Source of the DNA: Cytidiella melzeri | Lineage: Eukaryota > Basidiomycota > Agaricomycetes > Polyporales > Irpicaceae | NCBI GenBank assembly: GCA_022592445.1 | Contig: JABYQR010000077.1 | Span: 62,001-126,000, forward strand | Direction: 5' to 3' | DNA length: 64,000 nt | Part shown: positions 21,064-33,509 of the stretch, in pieces | Layout: every line of letters begins with the position of its first letter | Numbering within the stretch: the first letter of the stretch is position 1 | Translations under genes and position numbers: made by a program | Notes under the pieces: model-generated | The model's input: the letters and a program-made list of their open reading frames with translations, nothing else | Databases searched by the model: none | What the model was told of the DNA's origin: nothing

Positions 21064-22496
21064 GCTGCTTATGTCTTTCCATAACCGGCACCGTCGAACG
21101 CACAACTTCGCGTCTGGTTACGCAGGGCAGCCCAATGGAAAACAGTGACAATATATATCTGCTATATATTTGGAGATATACGGTCGAAGACGGCAGACAG
21201 AACATGGACTAGCCGGAGCTGTACACCATCCGGCTCTTAGGAATATCTCCTCTCTGGCTCAGACTTGCACCGCCCTCTACGGAAGCACGTCGCCTCTCTT
21301 GTGGCCCCATATCCGCTTGGCTTGTTTATTTGATTATGATTTCCTTTGGGTATGTTGTACATAATCATGGATATCTTGGTTCCCGTTACCCCTTCTTGCT
21401 TCTCCTCTTGGTTCTCTCTCAGCGTGTCGTAACTTGCCCCTCCGCATATCTCATTGGCCCTAGACCATTTATCCATAATCCCTCTTGCATTCCCGCCCAA
21501 CAACCGCAATGACCATCGACCACCTCACGCATTCACGTTCATGTCCATGTCCTCTTTAAATGCTTCCACGTTCATCATCTTTACACGCCGACCACCCATG
21601 ACACTCATCACGATCATCTTCATTACCATGAACCGTCACGTCTTTTTGTTCCTCCACCATGGATTATTAACCACATTCGACTTCATGCCTAACTTACGCC
21701 TCTATTCTTGGTCCAACTTGGTTTTGTCACATATCTGTTGCCCATGTTATTCCCCGATATCTTGTCGTTCTAAGCCAACCGGTCCGTCTCCCCACCCTCA
21801 TCTCGTAGTTTTCCCACAGCAACTCAGTAGTACCCCCTGTTTTCTTTGTTGGTAGCACAGCATCAATCGTCGCTCTATATGGTCTTGTTTTATTACAGTA
21901 GTATTCACAATCATCCCCACCGATGACTGTTTGTTTTTTTCTTAGTAGTATGCAGGAAACGTATGAAAAACTTTGGTTTTGAACTTTGACTATCTGATAT
22001 ACTGTCAAGTTCCCCTCAGAATTTGTGTCCTTATAATGTACGAAGTGGGTATAGATGCGGCCGTGTCGAATAGATGTTATGGGCTAGCTCCTCATACCGG
22101 GGTTCATGAGTCAAGAGTTACGGTATTTTATTTAGCTCGCAATCGCTCGACATTGACATGCATTGCATGAGGCGCTTTGCCGTATGGGCCCACAACTGAA
22201 AAGCATACACGACAAGCTTTCCACTAGCGACGAACAACCTCCACGCCATACAATTGACCGAGGTTGTTTGACTGTTTTCGTATAGGCCACTCTCATTTCA
22301 TCCAAGGCACGCCGCAGCGCGCACGCATGCAAACGGTCCGTGCTCGTCAAAGCAGTTCTTTTGATGCTGCTCAAGCTAACTCGACTGATCGAATTATTGA
22401 TGAGGTCGAGTTGGATCGCAGCTGAAATCACTGTCGAAAAGTGTACTAAAGGGCCGGTCAAAGCGAGTGTCTGCAAGCCATCGCCGTATTCCCACT
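21064..22496. other. Intergenic, nothing recognised
   Basis: About 1.4 kb between wee1 and the wax-synthase-like gene, with only short ORFs lacking domain features. It probably holds the wee1 3' UTR and the next promoter. Confidence 0.45.
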
Positions 22497-23902
22497 ATGA
22501 ACCAGACTACGCGCTTCGTCGAATCCTTGGTGCGACCAGAACGCCTACCCCTCTCAAACGCAAAGTTTGTCGTCCTCCCCATTCTCGCGCTGTCCGTCGG
22601 CGTTTCTCTCCGTCCAAGCAAACCAGTACGCGTCGGAGGACTGGTGTGCTATGTCTTTTGGAGCTTCAATGGTACGAAGTTCACAGCAGGTGGAGGCTAC
22701 GAGGACTACCTGAAGGGCTGCTTCCTTGGCGCGACGTCGCTCCTCGCGTTCTACGATCTCGTCTTGACGGACCCGATGACGGAGTGGAGGCACAATTCAC
22801 AGCCAACGTTACGTCCCGCTGACCTGCCCTTGTGGAAGCGGGTGTACTGGGTTTTATGTGAGGCGGCCAACAACCGGGGGATTGGCTGGTCTAGCCAGGT
22901 GAGGATACAAGCGGCTCGATCTAAAAACTTTCCAGCTTGACCTGGCTGTTGCTTGCTCTCCAGGTACCGTACATCCCTCCACTACCCAGCTACGACCGGC
23001 GGTCGTTTCTGGCTCGCAGAACGCGCCAGCTACTGTGGAACCTGCTGCTGGTGGATATCGCGCAGACATACGAAAGAATCAACCCGGTTTTCGCTCCCGG
23101 CAGTACGCGTGGCATGTGGTCGCAGGGTACCACCCTAGGCTACATCAACCTACTGGCGCGCATCACTGTCGCCTGGGGTATGTTCAACATCCCATATTGC
23201 TGGTTAAGCCTTGCCTGTGTGGCAACTGGGATTCACGAGCCCCGAGACTGGCCAGATACGTTTGGGAAGTGGAGCGATGCCTATACGGTGCGGAGGTTTT
23301 GGTCGTGAGTTGCGCTATTCAACCAAAGAGAAAATCCAGCTTGATGTCGTCCCATTAGACGCAGTTGGCACCAGAGGCTACGCCGAGTAAGTGCCGCTCA
23401 CACGCCTTGTCATCAGCAACCTAAACTTTGCCCCTCGATTTAGTACACCGCTACGACAGGTAGATCAGCCGCAAGGTTCCTTCGCTGCAAGCCAGGAACT
23501 TGGCTGTCCGCGCGCGTTCAGCTCATCTTCGGATTCGGGATTTCAACCTTGGTGCATTTGCTAGGAGACTTGATGGTTGATACGCGTTGGGCGGGTGCCT
23601 CAGCGCCGTTCTTCCTCTGGCAGATTGTCGCTATCACTTTCGAAGACTTCGTAGTTGGTGTCGGGAGTCACTTTGGTGTGGAGGAGGGGCTGTGGACGCA
23701 TGCTATCGGATGGCTATGGACATTCGCCTGGTTCAACGTGACGGCGACAAGATTCATCGACTGGACGTTCCCCGCAGGTGCTGCGATGCACGAGACGTTC
23801 CAGTACTCGGCTGTGCGCCCCATCATTGATTATGTTGGACGTGCGATATACGGGGTCGACCTTGCGTCATATCTGAGCTCTGCTATTTCTGAGGCAAAGT
23901 AA
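22497..23902 (+). CDS. Wax-synthase-like membrane acyltransferase
   Basis: Four exons give 409 residues: 22497-22898, 22964-23304, 23359-23386 (28 nt) and 23444-23902. Several hydrophobic segments suggest six to eight membrane spans. Motifs of the fungal wax-synthase-domain family are in order: RGIGWSSQVPYIPP at the exon 1/2 junction, FGKWSDAYTVRRFWS at the end of exon 2, and SRSWHQRLRR encoded by the tiny exon 3. The WHQ motif carries the likely catalytic His. Such proteins transfer acyl groups to alcohols, often in lipid or terpenoid metabolism; the substrate cannot be told. No other biosynthetic genes cluster here. The 28-nt exon is easily missed by gene finders and would cost the WHQ motif. 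Confidence 0.85.
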
Positions 23903-24045
23903 GGGTGTACATGTGGTTTTGATTTCCGTACTTTTGTCCATATCGGCAAAATCACGGCCCAAATAGCTACTATTCGTGCTGTATCGTAAGGTGTTACAAG
24001 TTAGCACGCCGCTTCCTAGTAAGTTGTGAATGGGTTAGAATAGCT

Positions 24046-27003
24046 TCAACTCACATCTAAATCTCGGATTACGATGGTCCCAGCGCCATCGCCCCTGAAA
24101 TTAACCAATCAGAAAGAGTTGATAGTATGAGGTGTAGAAGCTACTTACAGTACAAGGGGTTTCTCTGCTTTTGTCTGGTCTCCTAGAGAGAACCAGCTAA
24201 TGTAGGCGTCAGACTTGCCTATAACGGCTCCGTTGGGCTGCAGACGACTGCGCCCTACGCTAAGATCCCACAGTCGAACACAACCTGGCACTTGATCAGC
24301 CACAATACTAGACAAGGAAAGCGAGAAAAATCACCATCTGCTCCGGCTGAAACCAAGGACAGCTTGCCTACGTTTGGATCATCCATCCATTGCATCCTGT
24401 ACACGCCGTACTTGGCGTCATCAAGCGTGCCCTCAGTTGGTACGTCATGCAAAAAGCGGTAAAGCACGCGGGTGATGTATCTGCTGTCATAGACGTGCAC
24501 AGAATTGTCACTCCTTGCCAACGCGACGTAGACATCGTCGGAGCTGTATGATACCTGGTTGATGCTCGATGGGAGCTTGTTGATCGATGCGTCTGCTGAA
24601 TTCGCCTCTGTTTCTTCGTACCACCGTGGAAGCCGATCGAGTTCTACATTACGAGCTTTTCCACGGCAGAGGTTCGACCGTATGTCATAAATCGAAAGTT
24701 CGAAACGTTGTCCTTCGCCACAAGTTACCAAGGCGAGAGAGTCTCCTGCATGCGCAGAATATGTCAATCCAGAAATCATGTGCGGGGGATAGTAAATGAA
24801 ATACCTCTCGAGCTGACATCAATACATTCGCCACCAGCATCGTTTTTGATGCAGTACAAGAGCGAGTCCTTCTCAATATCGAAAGCCTTGTGGAATCCGA
24901 TGTATCGATTCCAGGTTTCCGAAGCGGACGTAGCAAAGACAAGGTTGTTCGTCATCTCCCGCCCCCAAGCCACAGCCTGAATGGGCTGAAGGTCATTGAG
25001 AGGTGGGACTATGCATTCAAGGTAGTCCTCTGCATCTGCCTGGTGAATGCAGACATGTCCTTGCGAGCCCCATGCTGCAAACAGGGATGTCCCCGGCTTG
25101 AAAGAGACTCCTAGCGGTTTGCCGTCATTGTCATACTCAACTAGACCAATAGCAAGATGTTGAGCAACAAAGTCCATCTGGAATGAGGGAATGACTGCCT
25201 ACAGCTCCGGATAAGGTTTGGCTGCCCAAGTCTTGCAGCTTCGGAGCAGTCCCATAAGTTAACGCGACCATCGTCGCCACAGGACACGAGGCGATATGGC
25301 CTATCATGGGATGAAAACCAGCGGACAAGGAAATGGGAAAAATAGCTACGCACTCGAGCGGATCGAAATGCGCCTGGTTCACTGTGTGGTATCTGACTCC
25401 TTGTGGAGTTTGAGACAAATGGCCTTCGACCGGTATCACTGCGGTGTGTCAGTCCAAAAATGTGTCATTGTGAGGATGATCGGCTTTTACTGACCTTGAT
25501 TGCCGCACATGAGCTTTAGGCTTGCATCTCTATTATAAATCCGGCTTGCTGTGCACAATACTTATTATTTTGGTTGCTTTTCAGTAGATCGTGGATACAA
25601 CGTACCATCCTCGTCAGTGTTGGGATTGAAGAGGACATAGCTGGCAACGGCTACCATCCCTGGGGCCTGCGAAATGTTACTGATGGCTGGTGAAAGTGCC
25701 TTGAGTGATCTTATGCCTCGTTTCAACAGCTTTAACACTTACGTCCGGGCGAAAAGCGTTTGTGAGCACATTGGCGAAGATTCAGGAAGCGCGAAAGTGG
25801 ACCATGCCGCATTATCGTGTGTGTTTTACTGTCGAATCTATCGAAAGCGATACTAAAAGGAGTGTTTCCGAACACTTCACGGATCTGGAAGTGATGAGCA
25901 TTGGTCTTTGCCTGTAGTGAGATGATGACAGCTTACTTTAGACCAATGATGATGCGGCTCAGGAAATAGTGCCGCTTCCTGGGCCGCACGTCGTGGTGGA
26001 AGAAACTCAGTACGTTGTGATATACGACTAGTAGCAGAGTAGCGCTTTAGCGCTGTGCGAGCTTCCTCGGACAATGCCAGAGCTGCGGCCGCCAGGTCCG
26101 CTGCAGTATCGTGGCTATCATCAAAATTTTCAGAATCATCCGCAAGCAGAAGTTTATTCCACTGAAGAGGGATGAGATAAGTATCATGGGCGAATATAGA
26201 ACTTACAATGGAGTGATCATTTATGTTGTATCCCGCGTGAAGAGTATCATAATCTTCTGCAACCTCATCTTCGTCCTCGACATCGTTTCGCTGAGAAGAG
26301 GTGAAGTTAGAGCGGATCGTCAAAATGAACGGCGTTGAACATTACGTCGTTCCCTATGATGTCCTGGCATTGTAACTCATCCAGCGAGACGTTCGCAGTT
26401 TCGTCTGGCGGATGTACCCTGTCTTCTTCTTCTTCTTCTGATGAGTCTGAGATAATCATGTACTTAGATGCGGATAAGGGAACCTGCTCCTGCGTTGTCA
26501 TTTCGGGTTTTGGAACCAGATCATGTTGTATCTTCAAAGTCGACGAGGGCACAAATTTCGCCTCTGGAGGGATACTAGATGGTCTAGCATTTTTGGCCTG
26601 CTGTACGTCCAAGGTGATCCTGGACGGTCCGGCAACTGGTTGCTCAGAAAACGCTTTTCTCTTCCGCGACGCAGCTACTGGACGCTAGGACAGGATTTCT
26701 AGCATATTCCAGCATCGTTTAAAGTCGACTCACCACAATAGGGGAAAGCCCTTCCACTTCTTCGTCGCTGTCCTGAATCTCAATCACCACTCTGGTAGGG
26801 CGCTGATTGGTTGATAAAGATAAAACGGAAGTCAGACTGTGTACCGGAGATCAATATTTATGACTAACCTGGTTGGTGGCGGGCATGACTTTCGCCCTGT
26901 GTAATGCACGCGACCTTGGATGAGAACTCTGGTACATTCCCATGAAGACTATATCTTGGTCGCTGCTACGGTTGTCTAAGTCGACGTCCATCTTGTCGGC
27001 CAT
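24046..27003 (-). CDS. WD40-repeat protein with acidic disordered N-terminus
   Basis: Fourteen exons give 752 residues: 27003-26869, 26802-26734, 26684-26331, 26290-26207, 26161-25937, 25884-25743, 25686-25606, 25548-25495, 25438-25354, 25300-25203, 25140-24805, 24745-24335, 24284-24149 and 24094-24046. The first ~270 residues are acidic and Ser-rich (DSSEEEEEDR and similar). The rest is a beta-propeller with WD-type endings such as GDDGRVNLWD, NSVHVYDSR and GCVRLWDL. I cannot assign it to a named family; it is probably a scaffold with nuclear partners, given the acidic tail. Intron 9 uses a GTGCGT donor. The gene is divergent from the RING/TRAF gene, 435 bp away. Small exons (49-85 nt) make this model the least certain of the set, but all phases agree. 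Confidence 0.75.
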
Positions 27004-27438
27004 GTCAATAACGACTTGGTTAAACTTTAGGCACAGGTAGGAAGCGGCAGTATTGAGTTGTACGCTCGAGCCGTGACTAACGACAACTCACCACAAGTTA
27101 CAGCCCAAGAATGAGACGCAAGGCTAGGCCAGCTCGTACTACTGAAAAGGTCTAACACTCCGAAACGGGAGTTTGCGACCAAGCTGTGAAACTTTGTTCA
27201 CAATTTGTGAACAGTCGAAAGCGGATGTACGGGCCGGGGCTGGGCACCGGGCATTCACCGTACCCGGCGTGCTATCTAAGAATTACCCGCCCATGCCCAT
27301 AGACATGGTAATTGGCAGTGAGCACTTCAAACCAGCTTGAACTTGAACTTGAAGTTACCACTCACATCCACCACTCGCTGCCAGTGTTTGCGGGTACTCA
27401 CCAGCACAAATCCCGCTTATCTCCTTACATCTATTTTC
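27004..27438. promoter_or_regulatory. Divergent promoter region, WD40 / RING-TRAF pair
   Basis: 435 bp separate two head-to-head start codons, so both promoters must lie here or overlap. No specific factor site was identified. Confidence 0.5.
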
Positions 27439-29311
27439 ATGACCACCTTCAACTATGTGGACCCGACTAACGTCAATCTGGTGCGTCGTTCCGTACTGGC
27501 ATACCATTACATTCAAGTTCTAACCAAAAGCTATCGCAGCTATGTTGCATTTGTAGGTAAATAGTCACTGATCTTGCGAGCAGAGAGCCGTTTATCCTCA
27601 GCTGAACTGGTTTAGAATGCCATTCTGTGAGCCGCTGACCACCCGCGCATGCTGCCACACATTCTGTCGAGAGTGTATTACGACGGCTCTCTATCTGTCT
27701 CCACATTGTCCCATCGACCGTTCTCCGCTCGTCATGGACGACCTAATTCCAGCGGACCCACTATTGAGAAACGTAGGTCAACGGTGCAACATGTATACTA
27801 TTCCCTACTTATAAACGCTTGTCAAAGCTCGTGGACGAGTTGCAGGTGGAATGTCCGATGCAAGCTGCCGGTTGCCCCTTTACGGGACAAAGGCAGTTGC
27901 TAGCCTCACACTTGAAAGATAACTGCCTGTATATCTCTGTCCCATGCTTGGACAACCTGTGCGATGAAGTTTTCCCGCGAAAAGAAGCAGAACATAGCGC
28001 ACACGCACCCCGAAGTGAATTGCGTAGTTTTGCGACAGCCTCGAAGGATGTCAAGGTGAGTACTCGGGTTGAAAGCTGTTCGAGCGGCTATGAACTCCTT
28101 GGGCAGACCGTTGAATGCGACGACTGTCTGTCGCAGCTCACTGCAGAAGAACTAGCGTCGCATAGAGAATCATGCCCGGACGTGCTCGTCGGATGCGTTC
28201 AGGCTGCACATGGCTGCGAGTGGAAGGCTCCAAGGAGAAAACTTGAGGGTCACCTCCAAAGCTGTGCGTATCAAGCCATAAAGGGCTTCTTCTTTCTGCA
28301 CGAAAAGAAATTATCTGCTGTCTCCGAAGAGAATGCCGTTCTTCGCCAAAGGGTTAGTGTCCTGGATGGCATTGTAACCTCCCTTCAACGGGAACTATCC
28401 ACAATGAAGTCCGCTTTGGGACCCTGGTACCGTTCAGAGAGGCGTTCAACGTCCAACTCGCATTCACAACTCGCACCGATTTCTGCAGCACATACCAGGA
28501 CAATCTCGCCGAGCGGCGAGGGTTCTACCCGGTCGTCCGACATAGGTTCGCTAACCAACACATTAGCGATGCCCACTCAACCTTCTGTGGGTAGTGGAGT
28601 ATCCGCAAGCGCGAACGACCTGTCATCTTACTTCCCGGCACCTGAGCCAGATGACTGGTTACCCATGGACTATCGGTCTGCATCCCACGATCATACGTTG
28701 CAGTCGATACTTCACTCAGGTGCTCCATCGTCTTCAAGCTCTGCTGCTGCGCGTCCGCCTATCCATTCCCCTCTCTCCAACCCCAGCACAACGCTTCCCT
28801 ACACTGCATATTCTCAACCTCAGTCCTCCGGCTACTCTGCACCTCTACCGTCTCCTGTCGCCCCTCTGGATCTCAGCACGAATCTAGAAGGCTCGCTTCT
28901 TGGCCTTCGCGAATCTATCGTCACCGTCAACGCCGCCCTGGACTCTCTCGCTCGAAAGCAGGATGTCGCATTGACGACAGAGTCAATGCGGACAGCCGAA
29001 GAGATCCGGAGCTTGCGCGCCATCATTCACGGTTTACGCATGCAGGTGAGAGCACACACACACATTCAGAGATTTTCCACACAATCCCTGAAATGCTCAT
29101 CTTATATCCCTCCCTCCCCTGTTTTAAGGTGCATTCGATCATCATGGACCGCAACGCTCAGGCGACAGGGCGTTCGAGCGACGAGTCTGTACCACCGTGG
29201 TTGCCTGATCCTCACGAGGGACCCTTACCTTGGATGCGCGTTCCCTTCCAGCCGAGATATCCTCTCCCTTTGATCCAGTCCGCCGCCTCTGGTTCTGCTC
29301 CCAAGCTCTGA
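27439..29311 (+). CDS. RING and TRAF-type zinc-finger protein
   Basis: Six exons give 521 residues: 27439-27480, 27540-27556, 27616-27772, 27828-28055, 28107-29045 and 29129-29311. A RING finger (about 15-60) starts with CCIC, encoded by a 17-nt micro-exon, and continues MPFCEPLTT.ACCHTFCRECI...CPIDRSPL. Two TRAF-type zinc-finger blocks follow (about 75-190: CPMQAAGCPF...HLKDNC and CVQAAHGCEW...HLQSC). A coiled coil (about 195-240) precedes a long Ser/Pro-rich tail. The protein is probably an E3 ubiquitin ligase; its targets are unknown. The 51-nt intron 28056-28106 is a multiple of three without stops, so retention would add 17 residues. Exons 4 and 6 use AAG acceptors. The end faces the end of the homeodomain gene. 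Confidence 0.85.
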
Positions 29312-30454
29312 ACCGCGCTTCTTCGCTGCAGTGCCAGACGACGGCTTCAATCCTTGGCGGCTGCGTTGAGTACCAAGTAGTATCTCTAGAGCTCCTCTGC
29401 GAGTGACATATCGCATCGCGCGTTACGGTACTCCGATCAAAAATCACACAAGGAACTAACGAGACGTCGTCGCGAACGACTTAAACAAATGCGCTGGGTC
29501 TCATTTGAGGTAGCACGAAGCGTTCACTAGCGTTGGAGGAATGCAAAACAAATAATTGTAATTCATTGGATTGACAGAGAGGAAAAGCACACACAGAGAG
29601 CGAGCGAGAGAGAAAGAAACACACAGACATCGACTTTATAAAAAGATGGAAAAAAAAGAGAAGGACCACAGGATTAAAATAGTAAGGGAGAAAAAGGAAG
29701 AGAAATCCGCAGAGGATATAAAGATATATAAAATTGATGGAAAGCAAAGACGATTGGAAAGAGAGGTGGAGTAGATGGGAGAAAGGGGTGATGAAGGGAG
29801 AGAATAAAAAAATATCCCTTTTTTTGTGGAAATGTATACAGATTAAGCAGTGATCTATCCTATCCAGCCAGCGCTGCGGTAAATCTGCTCTTTTTACGAC
29901 AAGTGAACAGCGCAGCGCATGTGGGATTTCGTGAATGGTGAGTGAAGAGGGTGAATGAACGAGGGGGAGGGGAGCGGGAGGGAGGGGGGGATAGCAGAAA
30001 GGTATGAATGTTGAAGCGGTATGAAAGCGTTGAGGGGGGAGATCGTCCTTGTGTGAATAACTAACGATTGGGAAAGCTTGTATGGGAGGAAAACGGGGAT
30101 ACGATGAAAGGAAAAGTAAGCCAGAGGCAACACGCATTAAGCGTACATATGTAATGACAGTACGCCGGTCTCGGGCAAACAGGCGTCCCCTCCAAACGGA
30201 AGGCATATGGTACAAACATACCCGAGCGAAAGAGGAGAGATTATAACGATATCCACTAGGGTTCGTAAACAGGCGGGCGGGAGAGACAGAGAGCCCAGAC
30301 GGCGAGTTGAGAAATATGAGCGGTATGGCTGTGTGGCTTGGAAAAATCCTTGCGTGGTAGTAGGAGACCCAAGATAAAAATATGTAATGAGCGACGAAGG
30401 CCGTTTGCTGGGAATGCCGGTTTTATGAACAAGAGGTCCAAACACGAAAGGTTC
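29312..30454. other. Tail-to-tail intergenic region with strand-biased purine tract
   Basis: About 1.1 kb between two convergent genes. The + strand from about 29571 to 29830 is markedly purine-rich (runs of GAGAGAAAGAAA and similar). Long ORFs on either strand here reflect this bias and have no domain. Confidence 0.5.
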
Positions 30455-33400
30455 CTACGACGAAGGGTAGTTTCCCATGTGCATACCATCCATGCTGGCG
30501 GGTATGCACATGGAGCCTAGATCGATGGCTCCCGTGTTATACACCTCCGTGCCCTGATGCATCTGGTACAAGTAATGCATCTCTTGCAAGGGATAGACCG
30601 GCTGCGAGTGAGCCTGGGTCACGTCGTACGGCTCGTCTTGATGGGAATACGAATGCGACGAATAGTGGGCCGTTTTGGGGGACAGCGGGCTGTACTGAGG
30701 GTGCGCTTGATGCGGGCTGAGATTATGCTCGGGCGTGCTCGCAAGAGACGGGTCAAACTCGTTGGGATAACTGAGCTGGGCCTCCAAGGTCTGCAATGAC
30801 CACCCAGTCAACATGTGTATCATTGTAACAGGCGAGCAACGGGTATTTACCTCTGACCCATTAAACGCATACATCAGATCACTCGAGTGCGAATGCTGAG
30901 GCATCGATGGCGAAACCGAGTGAGAATGCTCGTCAATGCCTTTTTCATCCGAAGCGCCGTGGCTGCGTGCAGATATCGTCGAAGACGGCGAGTACGATCC
31001 ATGCTCGTTGGAATATGGCAAATCATGGGGCGGGGTATGGTTATACGGAGACTGCCTGTTGGATGTGAAGCCGTCATGCTGCAGGCGCGGATCATACACT
31101 TCCTGTCCAGCGTATACACCTGAAAATGCGCGCTGCTCATGCAACGAGTTGGGGCTTCCGCGACGAGAGTGAGCAGGATGGGGTTGATCAGGTGGGACAC
31201 CGCCATCGCGAACAGGCTGTGGGGTTTTCCCGCCATTGACGTCCAGTTCTCCAAATAGTTGCGGCAGATAGCCAGAGGCACTGGATGCAGAAAAAAAAGG
31301 GGAAGCAGTCAGCGTCTGAGACAATCAGCACTAGCGATTGCCAAAACTATCATAACGCCTCGACATGTCGCAGGCATTGATCGGGAATCGAAAAACACCC
31401 AGGCTCGAAAAGCGTGATATGCGGAGACAAAAGGCGACATATATAAGACAGAATGAAACACGCACATGCTTCCCCTCCTCTCCGCATCATAGCCGTCCGG
31501 TGCACTCACACTCAACTTCCTCCCCTCCGCATCGCTGTAATACGCACTCGTCCAACTACTTTCCGTACTCGCCACGCTCGCAAGCGAGCCAAACCTGCTT
31601 CGCGGATCATACGTAGACGACACTGCACTCGCATCATCCGCCTCTTCCTCCACAACAGCTCTATTCCTCCCACCACCATACGACAGGCCAGCATCATGAA
31701 CAACCGGACTTGTCGATGACGAAGACCCGTTAGAAGACGGTGCCGAGGACGAAGGCACACCGAACGAAAAGTGCGCATCAGGCAGAGGACCGGGAACAGG
31801 TGCCGGAATCGACCTCGTCGACATGTTGTAGCGGGACATTGTCGAACCGAAATCCTGTGGGTGCTCATGAGGCCGACCTTGACCAACAGCATAACGCCTC
31901 GACAATGACTGAGCCAGCATCAACCCGTTGTACGGTAGAGGAGGTGCGGGGCGGCCAGGTGAAGCCGGTGGTAGCGCGTGAGGGGAAATCGGACTGTCGA
32001 TGGCAGACGACGCTGATTGCAACTTCTGAGACTGCGCGTGCCACGGGTCGGTGAAAGAAAGACCGGCGAACGATCCGTTCGCGGATGCTGATGGTGGAGA
32101 AGGACGGTGTTGATGATCTGGATGGAAAGATGGCATCGACACCCGCTGCGTCAGCATTGGCCTGTTCTGAGCCTGATTGTGCGTATGGGTTGATGTGGGT
32201 GTGAGGTAATACGTGCGACCCTGAGGCGTCTGATGTGTCCTCTCTGGCGAAGAGAACGAAGTGCCGGAGAGACCGTCCGAACCCTCCTCGAGGTCTGTGA
32301 GGCCAGTGTGCGAGATGGAGCGCCTGACATGTAAGCTCTGCGGCCCACCGTACATACTCATACCATGCCCGAAACCACCTGGACCATGGCTGTGGACGTA
32401 TTGCGCCGCCTGACTTGCGTAAGGGTGAGACGCCAACCTCCTCATGTTTGCGTTCATGGTATCCACACTCTTCCTCCTTTCATAGGGATCGAAACCCTTC
32501 GGGATCGCCTTTCCAGATAACCCGCTAGGCATGCGTCGTATCGTGTGCGGTAAAGAATGCATGTTGAGGATGGGCAACGAGGGTCTCCTCTGCGCAAGCA
32601 GCTCCGCCGCGGATGGGTTCGTACGAACAGGACGGGTCATAAAGGCCTGAGGCACGTGCGAGGGCGAGCTGTCGGTGTCTGAGGTGGGTGCAGAGAGATC
32701 ACCCGCGTACGCTACCTCATCCAAGGCGGTAGTTGCTGGTACAGCTGGCAGTGTCGACAGTGACGGTCGAACGGTTCGCACTGTAGAAGCAGAGGCAGGT
32801 TCGCCCAAGGCTGGTGAGGGCGTGGTGAGCGTGTCTGGGGACTCAGAATTGGCATCGGTGGAAGCAGATGCTGTAGAGGACTCTGCCTCTGACGTAGTGG
32901 TGCCATCGGCTGTCGGAACTGCAGGCGCAGAAGAGGATGAGGCAGACGTCGTTGTGCCTGTCACAGACAAGCTGGCATCGATTTTCTTGGCCTGGTTCTT
33001 CTCTTTCGCACGCCTGTTCTGGAACCACACCTGAGGAGTCTTAGTCAGATGGAAAGTAATCAAATGGACGGTATCTCCAAGGCGTCCTAGGATCAACCGC
33101 ATTAAATGGATCACGCACCTGGACACCCCTAGGTGTCATACCGAGCTCATCGGCCAACTTCTTTCTCAATACCGCGTTTGGCTTTGTGTCGTGCTCGTAG
33201 ACATTCTCCAGCACTTTCAGCTGCGGCCTTGTCGTTCGCTTGCGATGCTTGACCTCATTCGGTTGATAACTGTGTGAGAAAGGTTGAACTATGAGGCGGT
33301 TGGGACAACAAGTCAACTTACGGGTAGAAGGTCCGGATATCGACCTGGGCCGGGTCAATGCCGGGAGGGATGAGAGACGGGACGCAGGTCTGTCCTTGAT

Positions 33401-33509
33401 TATTGAGTGCGAGCTGGGGATGTGGAGGAAGGCCGTGATGTGGTTGGTGGAAGCCGTCGAGGGAATTGTGGGGCGAATGAGAGGGGATAGATGTGTACTT
33501 TGTCGACAT
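30455..33509 (-). CDS. Homeodomain transcription factor
   Basis: Five exons give 889 residues: 33509-33322, 33269-33119, 33030-31466, 31280-30851 and 30790-30455. The homeodomain lies at about residues 68-127, split by intron 2: KHRKRTTRPQL at its start, then helix 3 VWFQNRRAKEK at the beginning of exon 3, with the Asn and Arg that contact DNA. The rest is long, Ser/Pro/His-rich and probably disordered, as in fungal homeodomain regulators outside the mating locus. There is no paired second homeodomain gene nearby, so this is not a mating-type HD1/HD2 pair. Introns 2 and 3 use GTGCGT donors. The last intron (30791-30850, 60 nt) is in frame without stops. Target genes are unknown. Confidence 0.88.

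Noticed and set aside
25140..25202. Second apparent frameshift in the WD40 gene, where an ORF starts MDFVAQ
   Set aside because: That ORF start lies in an intron. Splicing 25203 to 25140 (GTAGGC...TCTAG) keeps the frame.
25743..25884. Apparent frameshift in the WD40 gene near 25780
   Set aside because: Choosing the acceptor CACCAG for the next exon (start 25686) gives a continuous frame through ISNISQAPGMVAV. No lesion is needed.
29481..30215. 244-codon minus-strand ORF
   Set aside because: Its low-complexity Phe/Leu/Ser composition comes from the pyrimidine side of the purine tract; it is not a gene.
30455..33509. Mating-type homeodomain locus
   Set aside because: Only one homeodomain gene is present, without a divergent HD partner or flanking mating-locus genes.
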